DNA of 64,000 bases, from the NCBI RefSeq assembly GCF_964355755.1, contig NC_092675.1, forward strand, positions 14,337,312 through 14,401,311, written 5' to 3'. The DNA is from Antedon mediterranea (lineage: Eukaryota; Echinodermata; Crinoidea; Comatulida; Antedonidae). Positions 48,281 through 58,520 of the stretch are shown here, piece by piece. Each line of letters opens with the position of its first letter. Position 1 is the stretch's first letter. The position numbers and the translations under genes are program-made. Below the pieces are notes generated by a model that was not told the DNA's origin, did no database searches, and worked only from the letters and a program-made list of their open reading frames with translations.

Positions 48281-48790
48281 TTATGTAGTCCATTCCAGGT
48301 CACTCATTTTGTTGATTATGGTGAGAACCTTAGGATGTATTGAATAATTCTTCTTATTTTTTCTGACTGCTGATTTTGACCCTTTGTCAGGATTCATTAG
48401 CATAAAGCATCTGAAAGAAACAAAATAATGTAGTTTATCATAAATTTGATACTGGAAAAGAATAAGCAAATTGCCTTTTATTAGGAAAAAAAATAAAGCA
48501 TTCTAACATTTATAGTTGTGAACTGTTAAAAAGCTTGCTTTTATACGGTAGTCACTTTCAAATGAAAGACACATTATCACCAAGTGTTTTATATATTACA
48601 TTTTGTCTAAAAATAATTAAAAACACTACTGTAGATGTTCAAATTCAAGCCAGTAGCAGCATAAAAGCCAGTGAAACTATACAATAAGTATGCAAAACAT
48701 ACCTTTGAAAAATTCCATCGTAGCTGCAACATCTCAGCATCATACTGGATTCCAAAACAGTAGTATGCAGCGAACAGCATTTCTAATCCA
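48281..48790 (-). other. Two exon-like blocks of unknown identity
   Basis: A block ending in donor TCAAAG/GTATGT (near 48706) and a block after acceptor TTGTTTCTTTCAG (48419 downward) join in phase to give DGIFQR-CFMLMNPDKG and end NKMSDLEWTT-stop at 48281. Upstream start not found. No family recognised. They may be remnants of the element's own gene. Confidence 0.35.
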
Positions 48791-49249
48791 GACACACACA
48801 CGTAACAATGTTATTATTTAATTATTTACAACATGCCCATCAACAGCCAGCATCCACTTTGATGTTGTTAAAATTTCCCCTGTAAATTAAGAAAAAACCT
48901 AATAATTTGTTACAACATAACAAGCACTTTTATTTGATACAAGAAGAAGTCTATAAAAAGAGAACCTTATTCTCAAGATGTTTCAATGCCAAAATAAACA
49001 ATGCAAGGACTGGCTTTCTTTCTCCTTTTCATTTAAAGTTTGCAGCACTTTAACATACTCTACTACACTACTGGGTGGGCATAGTCTGGACTAGTGAATC
49101 CTAGCTCAGCTAGTAGGCACTAACCAACCCAGGGCGGGAAGGGCCGCCGGTCCCAATTACATTAAAAAAAAAAGTTGTATGTAGGCCTAGCTAGCTAGGC
49201 CCTATATAGTAGTTAATAGGCATATTATTGTTATTTAATAATCTATATA

Positions 49250-50660
49250 TATATTTACGTAAGGGCAAAATTTGGTAAATCGCGCGTAATTTCTAGAATG
49301 TTTACTCGATGGTATATAAAGTTGGTTCGTACTTTCGGTACTGATTTTAACCACCTGATGTAACCCTGTTTACTAATTAAATTGAGTTCGATAATTAGTT
49401 ATTGACGATTAAAACGAATTTAGGTTCAACGATTTGCCCCAAATAGGGGTGTTTTCCGATCGTGGTATACACTGTCTAATGTATGTCCGTCTTGAAAAAT
49501 ACCCGCAGACGGTAATACGAGGATGCTTCGCATTTTCCTATCTCCTCTTACGATAATTGTTTTTAATGGCTGAAAACCGGTTGAACAGCTTGAGTACAGC
49601 ATCATAATGTTGAAGACAGGCCGATTTTCTTTAAAAAATACTATTTTGATAGATTTAATATACGTTTATACAAATGTATTGATTTGAAATGAATGGAACA
49701 TTCCAATCTCTGTTCCACAAGTGTCTATTCCTTCAGGTGTCGTAAAGGCAAGTACTGTATACTCATAACACAAATTCGATCCATTTTTTTTTCAATCTGT
49801 GCTGCAGAGGTTGGATATAGATTTTTTTAAACGGATAATGAGCTAGCGTTTTCAGTCGCCGTATATTATGTACAAATCTTTATTATTGCAGTTAAACCAC
49901 CCACGTGACATCATCACCCTTCCCTCACTACACTGGCATGAGTAGTGTTGTAAAGCCAGTAGAGGATAGGCCTACGGTGCATCACATGCCCTAAACGCAG
50001 AACAACTTTGGTGGGTAGGGTAGGAACCAACTTAAGTATGAATTGTCTCTAAGAAACAATTGAAAACCATTAGGCCTACTAATTAAGTTGAGTTAGATAA
50101 TTTAATATTTATTGACAATTAAATCGAATTTATGATTTGCCATTATATTAACAAATACACGTCGTAGTGATGTATCGTTACATGTACTGTACTATTTCAA
50201 TCGACTAGGACGGTGATAGTTTCAACAAAGTATTACATCGCAATGTTTTACTGTGTTTAGTGGTATATTATTTGTAAAACATGAAAACAATTAAGATTTC
50301 GTTACTACATGGATAAAGAATATATTTAAAAAGTGTTCCTCTTTGCACCCATCCTCTTTCCTATCCCTCAACCCTGTTACATACAAAACACAAATTAAGT
50401 TTGTTTAAATTTGACTTAAACAATTGGTCTCATTTTGTGACAAGTTTCTCTTTCGGAAGTAATTCCCAGGGTGCTAATTTTAGTTCAGTACATAAATAAC
50501 AGTGTCTATTTATTCGTTCCTGTAAACGACATGTATTATTGTCCTGCGGTACGTACATTTGAAATCGCCAGTTTTTTAACGCTGAAATTATTATGTATTC
50601 GAGAACCATCTGTGGGCACGACCTAGATGGTACACGAGCGAAGCGAGCGTACCATCTAGT
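49250..50660. repeat. Dispersed repeat, copy B with left inverted terminus
   Basis: 49937-50660 is a direct copy of 1-758, including the terminal hairpin (CTAGATGGTAC/GTACCATCTAG, 50625-50660). 49250-49390 is the reverse complement of 765-905. The intervening 550 bp has no match in this window. Confidence 0.8.
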
Positions 50661-50851
50661 AACTATAAATAATGTCAATTCCTGAAAAGATACTAGGCAG
50701 GCCTAGGCCTACTTGTATACAATTTATGGTGGAATAATAATATTTCATATATTTAATTAAATAGAAAAGTACATTTTAATTACTTTATTGAATAATGTTA
50801 AATTCCTGAAAGTATAGGCCTACGTATTTAACATGGTGGCTTAGCCTAGGT

Positions 50852-50885
<34 letters not shown>

Positions 50886-51335
50886 GGCTCCCTTTCACTT
50901 TCATCAACAACAATACCTAGCTAGGCCTACTACTAACCAAGCATTTGTATTTTGTACTGTACGGCTTAGTCTAGGCCTAGGTAGGCCTTCATCCTGACTG
51001 CTGAGAGTCCTGGCCTAGCTAGGCTTTTTAGGCAGGCCTGTAATGTACAGTTGGCTATGTCAGGCCAGAGTCTGAGAGTAAGTCAAGCCTAGCCTGGCTC
51101 TCTTTAACAGTTTTAACATAATATAGGCCTACATTTACTACCTAGTATCTTTACTAGGCTAAAATTAATAAAACAGACCACCTACCATAACTCTTAGTCT
51201 TAACTCGATCTTCTCAGTAAAATTTAAAATGGCTGACCCACGGCTAAATTTCAAATCTGAACACAGACGACGCATGCTCAGATTAATTTAATTACAGCGC
51301 CACCAACGAATTGGTACAAAAATTATTACTTACAA
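50661..51335. other. No gene; (CTA)n and TAGGCCTA tracts
   Basis: A CTACTACTA microsatellite near 50850-50884 and several TAGGCCTA runs. Nothing coding seen. Confidence 0.6.
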
Positions 51336-51455
51336 TATATAGTTGTAACAAGGCGGAAATTAACAGTAAATGACTGTAATTAGTAAAAACGGTCGTCGGA
51401 TGTAATTTTTTACAGTCAAAAAATTGTAAATTTAACAGTTTTGTTTTACAGTGTA

Positions 51456-51774
51456 TAATATGGTGACACGTCATCGGTAGGTGACTACCACCTATTTCTG
51501 GCAAGAAAAGCTGATGTAGAAGATGAGGTAGAAGATGAGGTGTTTACGGAAGAGTACCTGAACCCTGTGCTGGAGGCGGAAATTTAGAAAGAAACTACCG
51601 AAACTTAAGTACAAAGAAATAATGAGAACAATTGAGAAGGTTTTCATAGAAGAATTTATATTCATTCTGAATGACATGATTGAACGTTATAACTTTCACG
51701 GCTCAAGATATGAGCAACTCCTAACATTTTTTCGACCAATTCTGGCATTGAAACTTGTGGACAATAGCGCTACC
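51456..51774 (+). pseudogene. Middle part of the unknown ORF, broken by a Gypsy insertion
   Basis: Two overlapping open stretches follow the DNA element. One is acidic (LARKADVEDEVEDE, to a stop near 51587). The other is basic then helical (RKFRKKLPKLKYKEI, FIFILNDMIERYNFHGSRY), open to the LTR at 51775. A frameshift near 51580 would be needed for both to be one protein. The second is cut at a Thr codon by the Gypsy element. Confidence 0.5.
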
Positions 51775-51888
51775 TGTAACGTATTAAATGAGCACATCGA
51801 CGATCAGGTTGTAAGAGGAATTTATTGACGAACAAACAAACTGAATACACAAGTATATAGAGGGCGCAGCCCATAAATATCTAAAACA
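51775..51888 (-). repeat. 3' LTR of Gypsy element 2
   Basis: On + TGTAACGTATTAAATG to TATCTAAAACA. A purine tract GAGAAAAGAAGA precedes it on -. Confidence 0.9.
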
Positions 51889-52129
51889 TCTTCTTTTCTC
51901 AGCTGAATTTGTTCAAAATGTTGATTAGTAACTTTATATCATTTAAATGCTTAAGATATCAGATTTGTTAAACTATGTACTGTTTCAATAAAGTTCTTCT
52001 ACAGTATTATATATTTTAAAGTTCCATTTTATGATTAAATGTATATCTTGAAATTTGTTCTTTCTTTAGTCCTTTTGTTATGTTTTAGAGTTGTTTCTTT
52101 TAAATTTTTTTTTTCTTTTTTTTAAACAA

Positions 52130-52395
52130 AATATTTACAGGTCCAACCGATTAGGTGGCTTGCTGGTGCGTCCGCTTCTGGTTATGTAAGCTGGTGGTTC
52201 GTTGGTATCAGGTTTAGCATTGGTTGGTGTTTTCTGTTTGGGAATGGTTATTTCTGGTGATGATTGTTTGGTCTCGGTGGTTGTTGGATGGGTGTTATAA
52301 TCATATGTGAGATCTGGTTCAAAGTATCTGTTTGCTGCACTTGTTGCTGTTTTAAGATCTTTTCTGTTTCTGCGATATTTCTTTCCATTGTGTTC

Positions 52396-52398
<3 letters not shown>
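52130..52398 (-). pseudogene. C-terminal tail of Gypsy 2 pol, cut off by LINE
   Basis: On -, an open frame begins with HNGKKYRRNRKDLK and ends with ITRSGRTSKPPNRLDL-stop, the usual integrase tail of Mag-type pol. It continues the main pol frame from before the LINE insertion. Confidence 0.8.
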
Positions 52399-52431
<33 letters not shown>

Positions 52432-53565
52432 TATATTTATACAGGATAAAACAATCAGATAACAGTGTATCTGTTTTACATTGTGGTCCTGTATTAATCA
52501 AAATATACAAAAGAGAAACTTAATTAAATATAATACATGTCAGTTTTTTATGAAAAGAAATGAGATTTGTATCTAGCCTTAAAGGACGTAATTGTTGGTG
52601 CCGATTTAATATTAATTGGTAAATTGTTCCATATTTTTGCGCCTGCAACTTTAAAGGACGAATTCATTTTACTAAGGGTGTATTTAGGTATTGTTACATT
52701 CAAATTTTCTACTCCACGTGTTAAGTGGGTGTGAATATAGCGAATCAATTCAATTTCATTTACTAATCTAATTGGTGCAAGGCCGTAAACACATCTATAC
52801 ATTAGACATGCTAGGGAGAAATCTCGTTTCTCTTCAAGAGTTTGCCACGATAGGTTCTGGATGATGTTGTCACCCTTACATTAATATAATCGAAGTTGTT
52901 AGTTACAATTCGAGCAGCTCTTTTTTGATGTCGCTTTAAAATATTTTTGTTTTAAACTCTGTCGTATTTCCCCAGACTGTTATAGCATAATCACTACAAG
53001 GCTGAATTGTACTTATATATAGAGTTTCAAGTAACGGTTTACTTAAACTACTAGCCATTTTACCTAGCATTGTTATTTTATATCTAATATTTTTACTAAT
53101 ACATTGAGTATTTTGTTTCCAAGTTAACATTTCATCGATTACGACTCCCAGATACCTTATACTATCAACTTGTTCTAATTTACTGGTTCCAATTTGTATA
53201 TTTAAATCATTACTGTCAGCTGTATGTACGTAACCAATCGATTTGTAAGAACAAAAGAGAGAGGATAGAACAATAGAAATCCGAAAGGTGATCGGGTAGC
53301 GTATCGTTCCCCTTTGTTGAAAAGGTAAAATACCTAATATACCGGGCCTAGCGAAAGGCCTAGTCACCCGGGATAGATAAGAATCACCTAAAAGGCCAAT
53401 GAAGTGTCCAAAAACTGACCTCTCTTGTATAAATCTGACACTGTATTCGATTTCCGTTATGTACTGTCAAAATTGATCACGATGTATAACATATCTTATG
53501 TTTTATATCTTCTTTTTCTTTAGAGTGATTGCATACAACCATAACCTTGTACGTGATAGTTCAGT
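52399..53565 (-). mobile_element. Non-LTR retrotransposon (LINE) fragment in pol
   Basis: On -, VDSIRYLGVVIDEMLTW (near 53180) is an RT thumb motif. FKVAGAKIWNNLPINIKS (near 52640) is the C-terminal GAKxWNxLP block common to CR1/Jockey-type LINEs. The 3' end is an (ATT)n tail (52399-52436). TAGAA is present at both junctions, a likely target duplication. It is internally deleted, with stops, so it is not functional. Confidence 0.75.
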
Positions 53566-55978
53566 TCTTTTACAATGAACATTCTACTACATAAGATCGT
53601 GGTGTATTGTGATGTTCAATTACTGTTGCTGGTTGCCATTGTTTTGATCCTGGCAGGGGTGTCATTCTTACTGAATCTCCTGGTGCCAAAGCTGGGAGTG
53701 AGTTGCCATGTTTTTGATCATAGTAGTGTTTCTGTTTGCTCTGGTCTGCTTGAAATCGTTGCTTGATGTCTGTTGTATCATATGACTTTGGCTGTAGTAA
53801 TGTTTTGGCTGTAGGAAGCAGGTTTCGTGCTCTTCGTCCCATTAGCAATTGAGCGGGTGATAATTTACAGCTTGCTAGTGGTGTTGTTCTGTAATCTAGC
53901 AAGGCTAGATTTTTGTCATTGCTTTTCTTCCATAGTCGTTTTACTGTCTGTACAGCTCTCTCTACCTCACCGTTTGATTGTGGGTAGTATGGTGAAGAAG
54001 TGCTGTGCTGTATATCGTAGTCTTTGCAGAATTTGGTAAACTCTGCTGATGAGTATTGCGGACCATTATCTGTTCTTATATTTTCGGGTATCCCGTGCCG
54101 ACTGAATTGTTTCTTTAAGTTGTCTATTACCGTGGAGCTATCAGTTTTCTGCAAATGGTCTACTTCGATGTACTTTGAGTAGTAATCGATGGTTATTAGG
54201 TTGTCTTGTCGTTCAAACTCAAAGAGGTCGCTTGCTACTTCATTCCATGGTAATTCTGGTAGTTTATATGATTTAAGTGGTTCAGTGTGTTGACGATTTT
54301 GATAGGTATTGCATAGCTGGCAATCCTTGACTAATTCTTCCACTTGTACGCTCATACCGGGCCAATACAGAGATTCACGTGCCCGCTGTTTGCATTTTAC
54401 TATGCCCTGATGGAATGAATGTATTTGGTTAAGCATGTTTGATCTCATGCTTGGTGGAACGACAATATGCATTCCTTTGTATACTATTCCATCTGCAACT
54501 GACAGTTCATCTCTTGCAGTCCAGTATTGCCTAATTGCATGTGGTGTCTCTTCTTTTGTGTCTGGCCATCCTTTGAGAATCATGCTGTGCAGTTCGTTTA
54601 GTTCTTTGGCTGTGCAACTTTGAAATTCAGCATACCTGACTGGTGATACTGCTATGTAGTCTGTCATGTTAATTGTGATCGGTTTGATATCTGGTTCTGT
54701 GTCTGGTAAGTTAGCACGGCTTAGTGCGTGACCGATCGCAATTTCTTTGCCTGGTCTGTATGTTACATTAAGGTCATACGGTTGTAGTCTTAGCAGCATG
54801 TTTTGAAGTCTCATTCGGGCGGAGAGTATTGGTTTTGAGTATATAGCTTGCAGTGGCTTGTGATCACTTTCTACTGTTACTTGGTTTCCAAACACATAGT
54901 GATGAAACTTCTTGCAACTGTGCACTATTGCCAGCATTTCTTTTTCTATTTGTGCATATCTGCACTCTGTTGGGGTTAGTGCTCTTGAAGTGTATGCGAC
55001 TGGATGTCCTTCTTGCAATAGCACACCACCCAGCGCATAGCTGCTTGCGTCACATTGTATGGTCACTTCTTTTCGCTGATCGAAGTAAGCTAGCACAGGT
55101 GTAGTGCTGCACATTTGTAGTAGCTTTTCAAAGCTTTGTTGTTGGGGCTTGTCCCAGTAGAAGTCTGTATCTTTGCTAGTAACTTTTCTGAGTGGTGCAT
55201 CCACTTCACTAAGATTAGGTATAAATTTTGCCAAAGATTGTATCATACCTAGGAATCTTCGTACATCTTCTTTTGATTGAGGCCTTGGCATCTCAGTTAG
55301 AGCCTTTATCTTATCTGGATCAGGTTGAAGACCATCTTTTGACAAGATATGACCAACATATTTGACTTTGTGTTTCTTCACTTGACATTTTGAAAAGTTT
55401 AGCTTTAGGTTCCAATTGGTAGCTCTGTCTACTACCTTTCTCATAATTTCATCGTGGTGTGTCTCATCTCTGCCTGCACCTAGTATATCGTCCATGACTG
55501 CTCTAGCACCTTCAATTCCCTCTAACATGTTATCCATTATCTTTTGAAAGATTTCTGGTGCACTCTTTATCCAAAATGGTAATCTTAGCCATCGGTACCG
55601 TCCTATTGGGGTGTTAAACGTTGTCACCAGACTAGATTCGTAGTCCAGCTCGATTTGCAGGAATCCAGACTTTGCGTCAATAACTGAGAAAATCTTTGAC
55701 CCTGCTACTGAAGCTACTATTTCTTCAACAGTTGGAATTGGATAGTGTTCTCTTCTGATTGCTTTGTTTAGATCCTTAGGATCAGAGCAGATTCTTATTT
55801 TGTCGCCTTTGACTACAACTACCATAGAACTGACCCAGTCAGTGGGCTCTGATATTTTAGTGATATGTCCATCTTTTTCCATCTCAGCCAACTTATGCTT
55901 TATCTGCTTTTGTAAGGCAAGTGGTTGTTTCCTTGGACCGTGCACTACTGGTCTAACTGTAGGGTCAATTTTCAGTGA
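53566..55978 (-). pseudogene. pol: Pol (RT, RNase H, integrase) of Gypsy element 2
   Basis: Starting in the same frame as gag right after its TAA, the frame reads VRPVVHGPRKQP, the typical RT lead-in. Then come PTDWVSSMVVVVKGDKIRIC, VIDAKSGFLQIEL and the catalytic block VMDDILGAG (Val instead of Tyr/Phe). RNase H has IQCDASSYALGGVL and VESDHKPL. Integrase follows with an HHCC finger (IHSFHQGIVKCKQ ... CQLCNTY) and a DDE core (VASDLFEF, IRTDNGPQYSS, QSNGEVERAVQ). It is intact to the point where the LINE interrupts it. Its C-terminal tail continues at 52398-52130. Confidence 0.9.
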
Positions 55979-57226
55979 TTATTTCCCTGGTAGTGTGCCA
56001 GTTGTCTTTCTTAATTGAGGATAGTCATTGATGCTGTTTATACGCTGTATCAGCTGCAGTTGTTTGCTTGCTGCTCCTGATAAGATTGGTATTTTATCAG
56101 TTTTCACAACATAATACATTATGTCAACTGTACATTTCTTGTATGTGGTTGGTAATGTTATACAACCCTTCACTTCTAAGGCGTGACTGGTATACGACTG
56201 AAGTTTTAAGCTAGTTGGTTTTAACTTATGATTGAGTTTCTTATTCTTAACCCAACTATATGACATAATGCTTGCCGCTGCTCCTGTGTCGATCTGAATG
56301 CGCACTGGCTCTCCATCCACTATCACGGTTTCATGCCATTCACTATTAGATGTTTTTCCAATAGCATTTATCACATCGATTAGATGCTGATATTCATCCT
56401 GACTTTCAGTGTCACTGTCGGTTTCTGCGTACTGTTCTTCCACTTGGTGAGCACCTTTAGGATTGGTACCCTTCTTTCTGCAGACTGCTGCAAAGTGGTT
56501 CAACTTATGACATACAGCACACGTTTTGCCTTTAGCTGGGCATTTATTATGTGTGTTGTCGTAACCGCATTTAGTGCATTTATTGTTTCTTGCCGACGTC
56601 TTATTGTACTGTTTTGGCCTTTGTTTATAGTTTGACCTTTTTCTAACCTCATGTATTTTTGCGTCTTCATCTTTGTTTATTATTACTTTCATACTTTCTT
56701 GTGATGTTTCATAATTCTGACCTATGGTTATGGCTTTGTCTAAGGTCAGTTCATCGCCAAGATCTATACATTTTTCTTTGACCTTTGAGTGCAGGGCGTT
56801 GCAGACAATAGAGTCTCTTAACATTCTATCTTCTTCTTGGTAATTACAGTCCTTTACTAAAACTCTCAGGTCTGTGACAAAATCATCAAATCTCTCACCT
56901 TCTAATTGTTTCCTTCTGTGGAAATTTACTGTAGCCCTTATAGTATTCTTTTTAGGTGCTACATATGCATCAAATTTAGCATACACGCCGTTGAGCGTTT
57001 CGTTTTCTGCTGGTCGATCACCTTCGGCTCGTGCCCACGTGAATGTACCATATACTTCTCTTCCCTTGTCGCCGATGTAGGTCATCATATAATTGACCTT
57101 TTCCACTTCGCTCTTTGTTGCGAGTGGGCCCTTAAATGTAAACTCACAGTGTTGTTTGAAACGTTTCCACTCTTTATTTAAGTCTGTGGCTGCCCAATTC
57201 ATTGTAGGTTTGTGGACTTTATCCAT
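55979..57226 (-). CDS. gag: Gag and protease of Gypsy element 2
   Basis: 415 codons from ATG 57226. The capsid-like region has RRKQLEGERFDDFVTDLR (about residues 104-121). Two zinc-binding knuckles follow (CTKCGYDNTHNKC, CAVCHKLNHFAAVC), then the aspartic protease IQIDTGAAASIMSYSW. A single TAA (55981-55979) separates it from RT in the same frame. This could be read-through or a nonsense change in a once continuous gag-pol frame. Confidence 0.9.
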   Translation of the reverse strand: MDKVHKPTMNWAATDLNKEWKRFKQHCEFTFKGPLATKSEVEKVNYMMTYIGDKGREVYGTFTWARAEGDRPAENETLNGVYAKFDAYVAPKKNTIRATVNFHRRKQLEGERFDDFVTDLRVLVKDCNYQEEDRMLRDSIVCNALHSKVKEKCIDLGDELTLDKAITIGQNYETSQESMKVIINKDEDAKIHEVRKRSNYKQRPKQYNKTSARNNKCTKCGYDNTHNKCPAKGKTCAVCHKLNHFAAVCRKKGTNPKGAHQVEEQYAETDSDTESQDEYQHLIDVINAIGKTSNSEWHETVIVDGEPVRIQIDTGAAASIMSYSWVKNKKLNHKLKPTSLKLQSYTSHALEVKGCITLPTTYKKCTVDIMYYVVKTDKIPILSGAASKQLQLIQRINSINDYPQLRKTTGTLPGK

Positions 57227-57257
57227 TTTGGTTTATTTCGTTCTATAAACTAGAAAA

Positions 57258-57278
57258 ATATCCTACTTTCTGACACCA
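57258..57278 (-). promoter_or_regulatory. Primer-binding site of Gypsy element 2
   Basis: On -, TGGTGTCAGAAAGTAGGAT follows the 5' LTR directly, a form shared by Mag-type elements. tRNA not assigned. Confidence 0.75.
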
Positions 57279-57390
57279 TGTAACGTATTAAATGAGCACA
57301 TCGACGATCAGGTTGTAAGAGGAATTTATTGACGAACAAACAAACTGAATACACAAGTATATAGAGGGCGCAGCCCATAAATATCTAACA
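57279..57390 (-). repeat. 5' LTR of Gypsy element 2
   Basis: 112 bp, TG...CA ends, flanked by CTACC. See the 3' LTR. Confidence 0.9.
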
Positions 57391-57519
57391 CTACCCATTT
57401 TGAATGGGCGCTAAACTACTTTCATTTACGTTGTATCAATGTTGATGCGTTCGATAAAGCCATAAAGTTGATTACAAATGATTCAGAACTGTTTAATAAG
57501 ATTCTTAACCAATTGTAAT
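57391..57519 (+). pseudogene. 3' part of the unknown ORF after the Gypsy insertion
   Basis: After the CTACC duplication the frame resumes with HFEWALNYFHLRC and ends NKILNQL-stop at about 57519. It is in phase with 51774, so the Gypsy insertion alone interrupts this stretch. The helical C-terminal domain is not recognised. Confidence 0.6.
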
Positions 57520-57777
57520 TTGTACAAATTTAAATATTATCTTAACACTTTTAATTAATATTTTTATAATTCTTATTTCTTTTCGGTAAATTTATTATTA
57601 TTATGGTTGTAAAATATATTGAAATAGAATGTGTGTTAAAATAAAGGTTGTGTTTTTTTTTAAAGCAACAACGAAAATAAAATTTGATCTTTGCGTGTTA
57701 TTTAAGTATTTGATTTATTTTTTAAATTTTCATTTGGGTGAATGAGGGTAATGAGTATGGATGAGTACATATGAAAA

Positions 57778-57990
57778 GTATATTACAATCCTAAGCATCC
57801 TGATAGTTTTGGTGGTGTGGACCGACTTTATCAAAATGTAAAAGACGATTTAAATATTACCAAGAGACAAGTTCAAGACTGACTGAGCGAGCAAGATACA
57901 TATACATTACACAAATCCATTCAACGTAAATTCAAACGAAACTGGGTACTTGTAAGTGCTATTGATGAACAATGGGAACTGGATTTGTAA
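57778..57990 (+). pseudogene. Maverick/Polinton-type integrase fragment
   Basis: The frame reads YYNPKHPDSFGGVDRLYQNV, then after one in-frame TGA (57880-57882, at a position usually Trp) DTYTLHKSIQRKFKRN and SAIDEQWELDL before TAA. These blocks match the N-terminal region and the first catalytic Asp of the retroviral-like integrase of Maverick/Polinton and adintovirus elements (family knowledge). The remaining core is missing. Confidence 0.75.
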
Positions 57991-58027
57991 AAATAACGTG
58001 TATAAATTTTGATTCAGACAAACTGTT

Positions 58028-58174
58028 TGCAAAATCAAAGGTTTGACTTTAAATTTCCAAAAATCAAAGGAAGTCAATTTTGAAATAGTTGGTAGCATGG
58101 TACGAGGAATCGGACTGGAAAAAATAACAACAACTAATCCTAACAAAATAACCCGTAAACCAAAATCTCGCTAA
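58028..58174 (+). pseudogene. Probable PolB C-terminal fragment (Maverick type)
   Basis: A frame of 48 codons, KIKGLTLNF ... VNFEIVGSMVRG ... NPNKITRKPKSR-stop, resembles the K-G-x-T-L-N and N-F blocks near the C terminus of protein-primed DNA polymerases of Maverick elements. It lies 38 bp after the integrase fragment, which implies deletion. The match is from memory of the motif, so it is moderate only. Confidence 0.45.
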
Positions 58175-58179
58175 ATATT

Positions 58180-58480
58180 TATTTTATATTATAAATTTGT
58201 AAAAGTAGTTACCCTATTTTAATTCACGGTAAATTTATTTTTCGAATTAATTTAATTTGTTTTCTTTTCTGTTGAATTTTTATTATTATTATGTTTGTAA
58301 TGTGTATTGCAATAGATTTGTTTAATGAAATAAATAAATTAATAAAATGTTGACTTTATTTATGTCAGTGTAAATTTGTAAAAGTAGTTTTCCTATTTTA
58401 ATTCATGGTAAATTTATTTCTTGACTTAATTTAATTAGTTTTCTTTTGTGTTGAAGTACTATTATGATGTTTTGTAAAGT
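58180..58480. repeat. About 185-bp tandem duplication
   Basis: AAATTTGTAAAAGTAGTT and TATTTTAATTCA(C/T)GGTAAAT recur near 58193 and 58373. A related GATCTTTGCGTGTTATTTAA block occurs near 57690 and 58520. Confidence 0.7.
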
Positions 58481-58520
58481 GTAAATTTTGTTTTTAACAG
58501 CAACAATAAAAATGAAATTG

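Larger units (their letters stand above)
46688..51453. mobile_element. 4.8-kb DNA element with CACTGTAAAA ends
   Basis: Left CACTGTAAAAAAAAAATTGT and right ATTTAACAGTTTTGTTTTAC-AGTG are inverted for about 30 bp, with flanking TA duplicated (46686-46687, 51454-51455). Inner sequences include a foldback at 46688-47070 (both arms with AAATTTACGG and CAGCAGTTTTG), a copy of the 1-905 repeat, TAGGCCTA tracts and two unassigned exon-like blocks. No transposase was identified. It could be two or more nested elements. Confidence 0.65.
51775..57390 (-). mobile_element. Mag-type Ty3/Gypsy retrotransposon with 112-bp LTRs
   Basis: LTRs 51775-51888 and 57279-57390 are identical except for a 2-nt insertion (CTAAAACA versus CTAACA). 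Target duplication CTACC flanks it exactly (51770-51774, 57391-57395). Gag-protease and pol on - and a primer-binding site starting TGGTGTCAGAA are present. A LINE is inserted in the last part of pol. The near-identical LTRs argue for a recent insertion. The domain style resembles the Mag/SURL lineage known from echinoids. Confidence 0.95.

Noticed and set aside
53575-57181. + strand open frames over the second Gypsy element
   Set aside because: Antisense shadows of its gag and pol.
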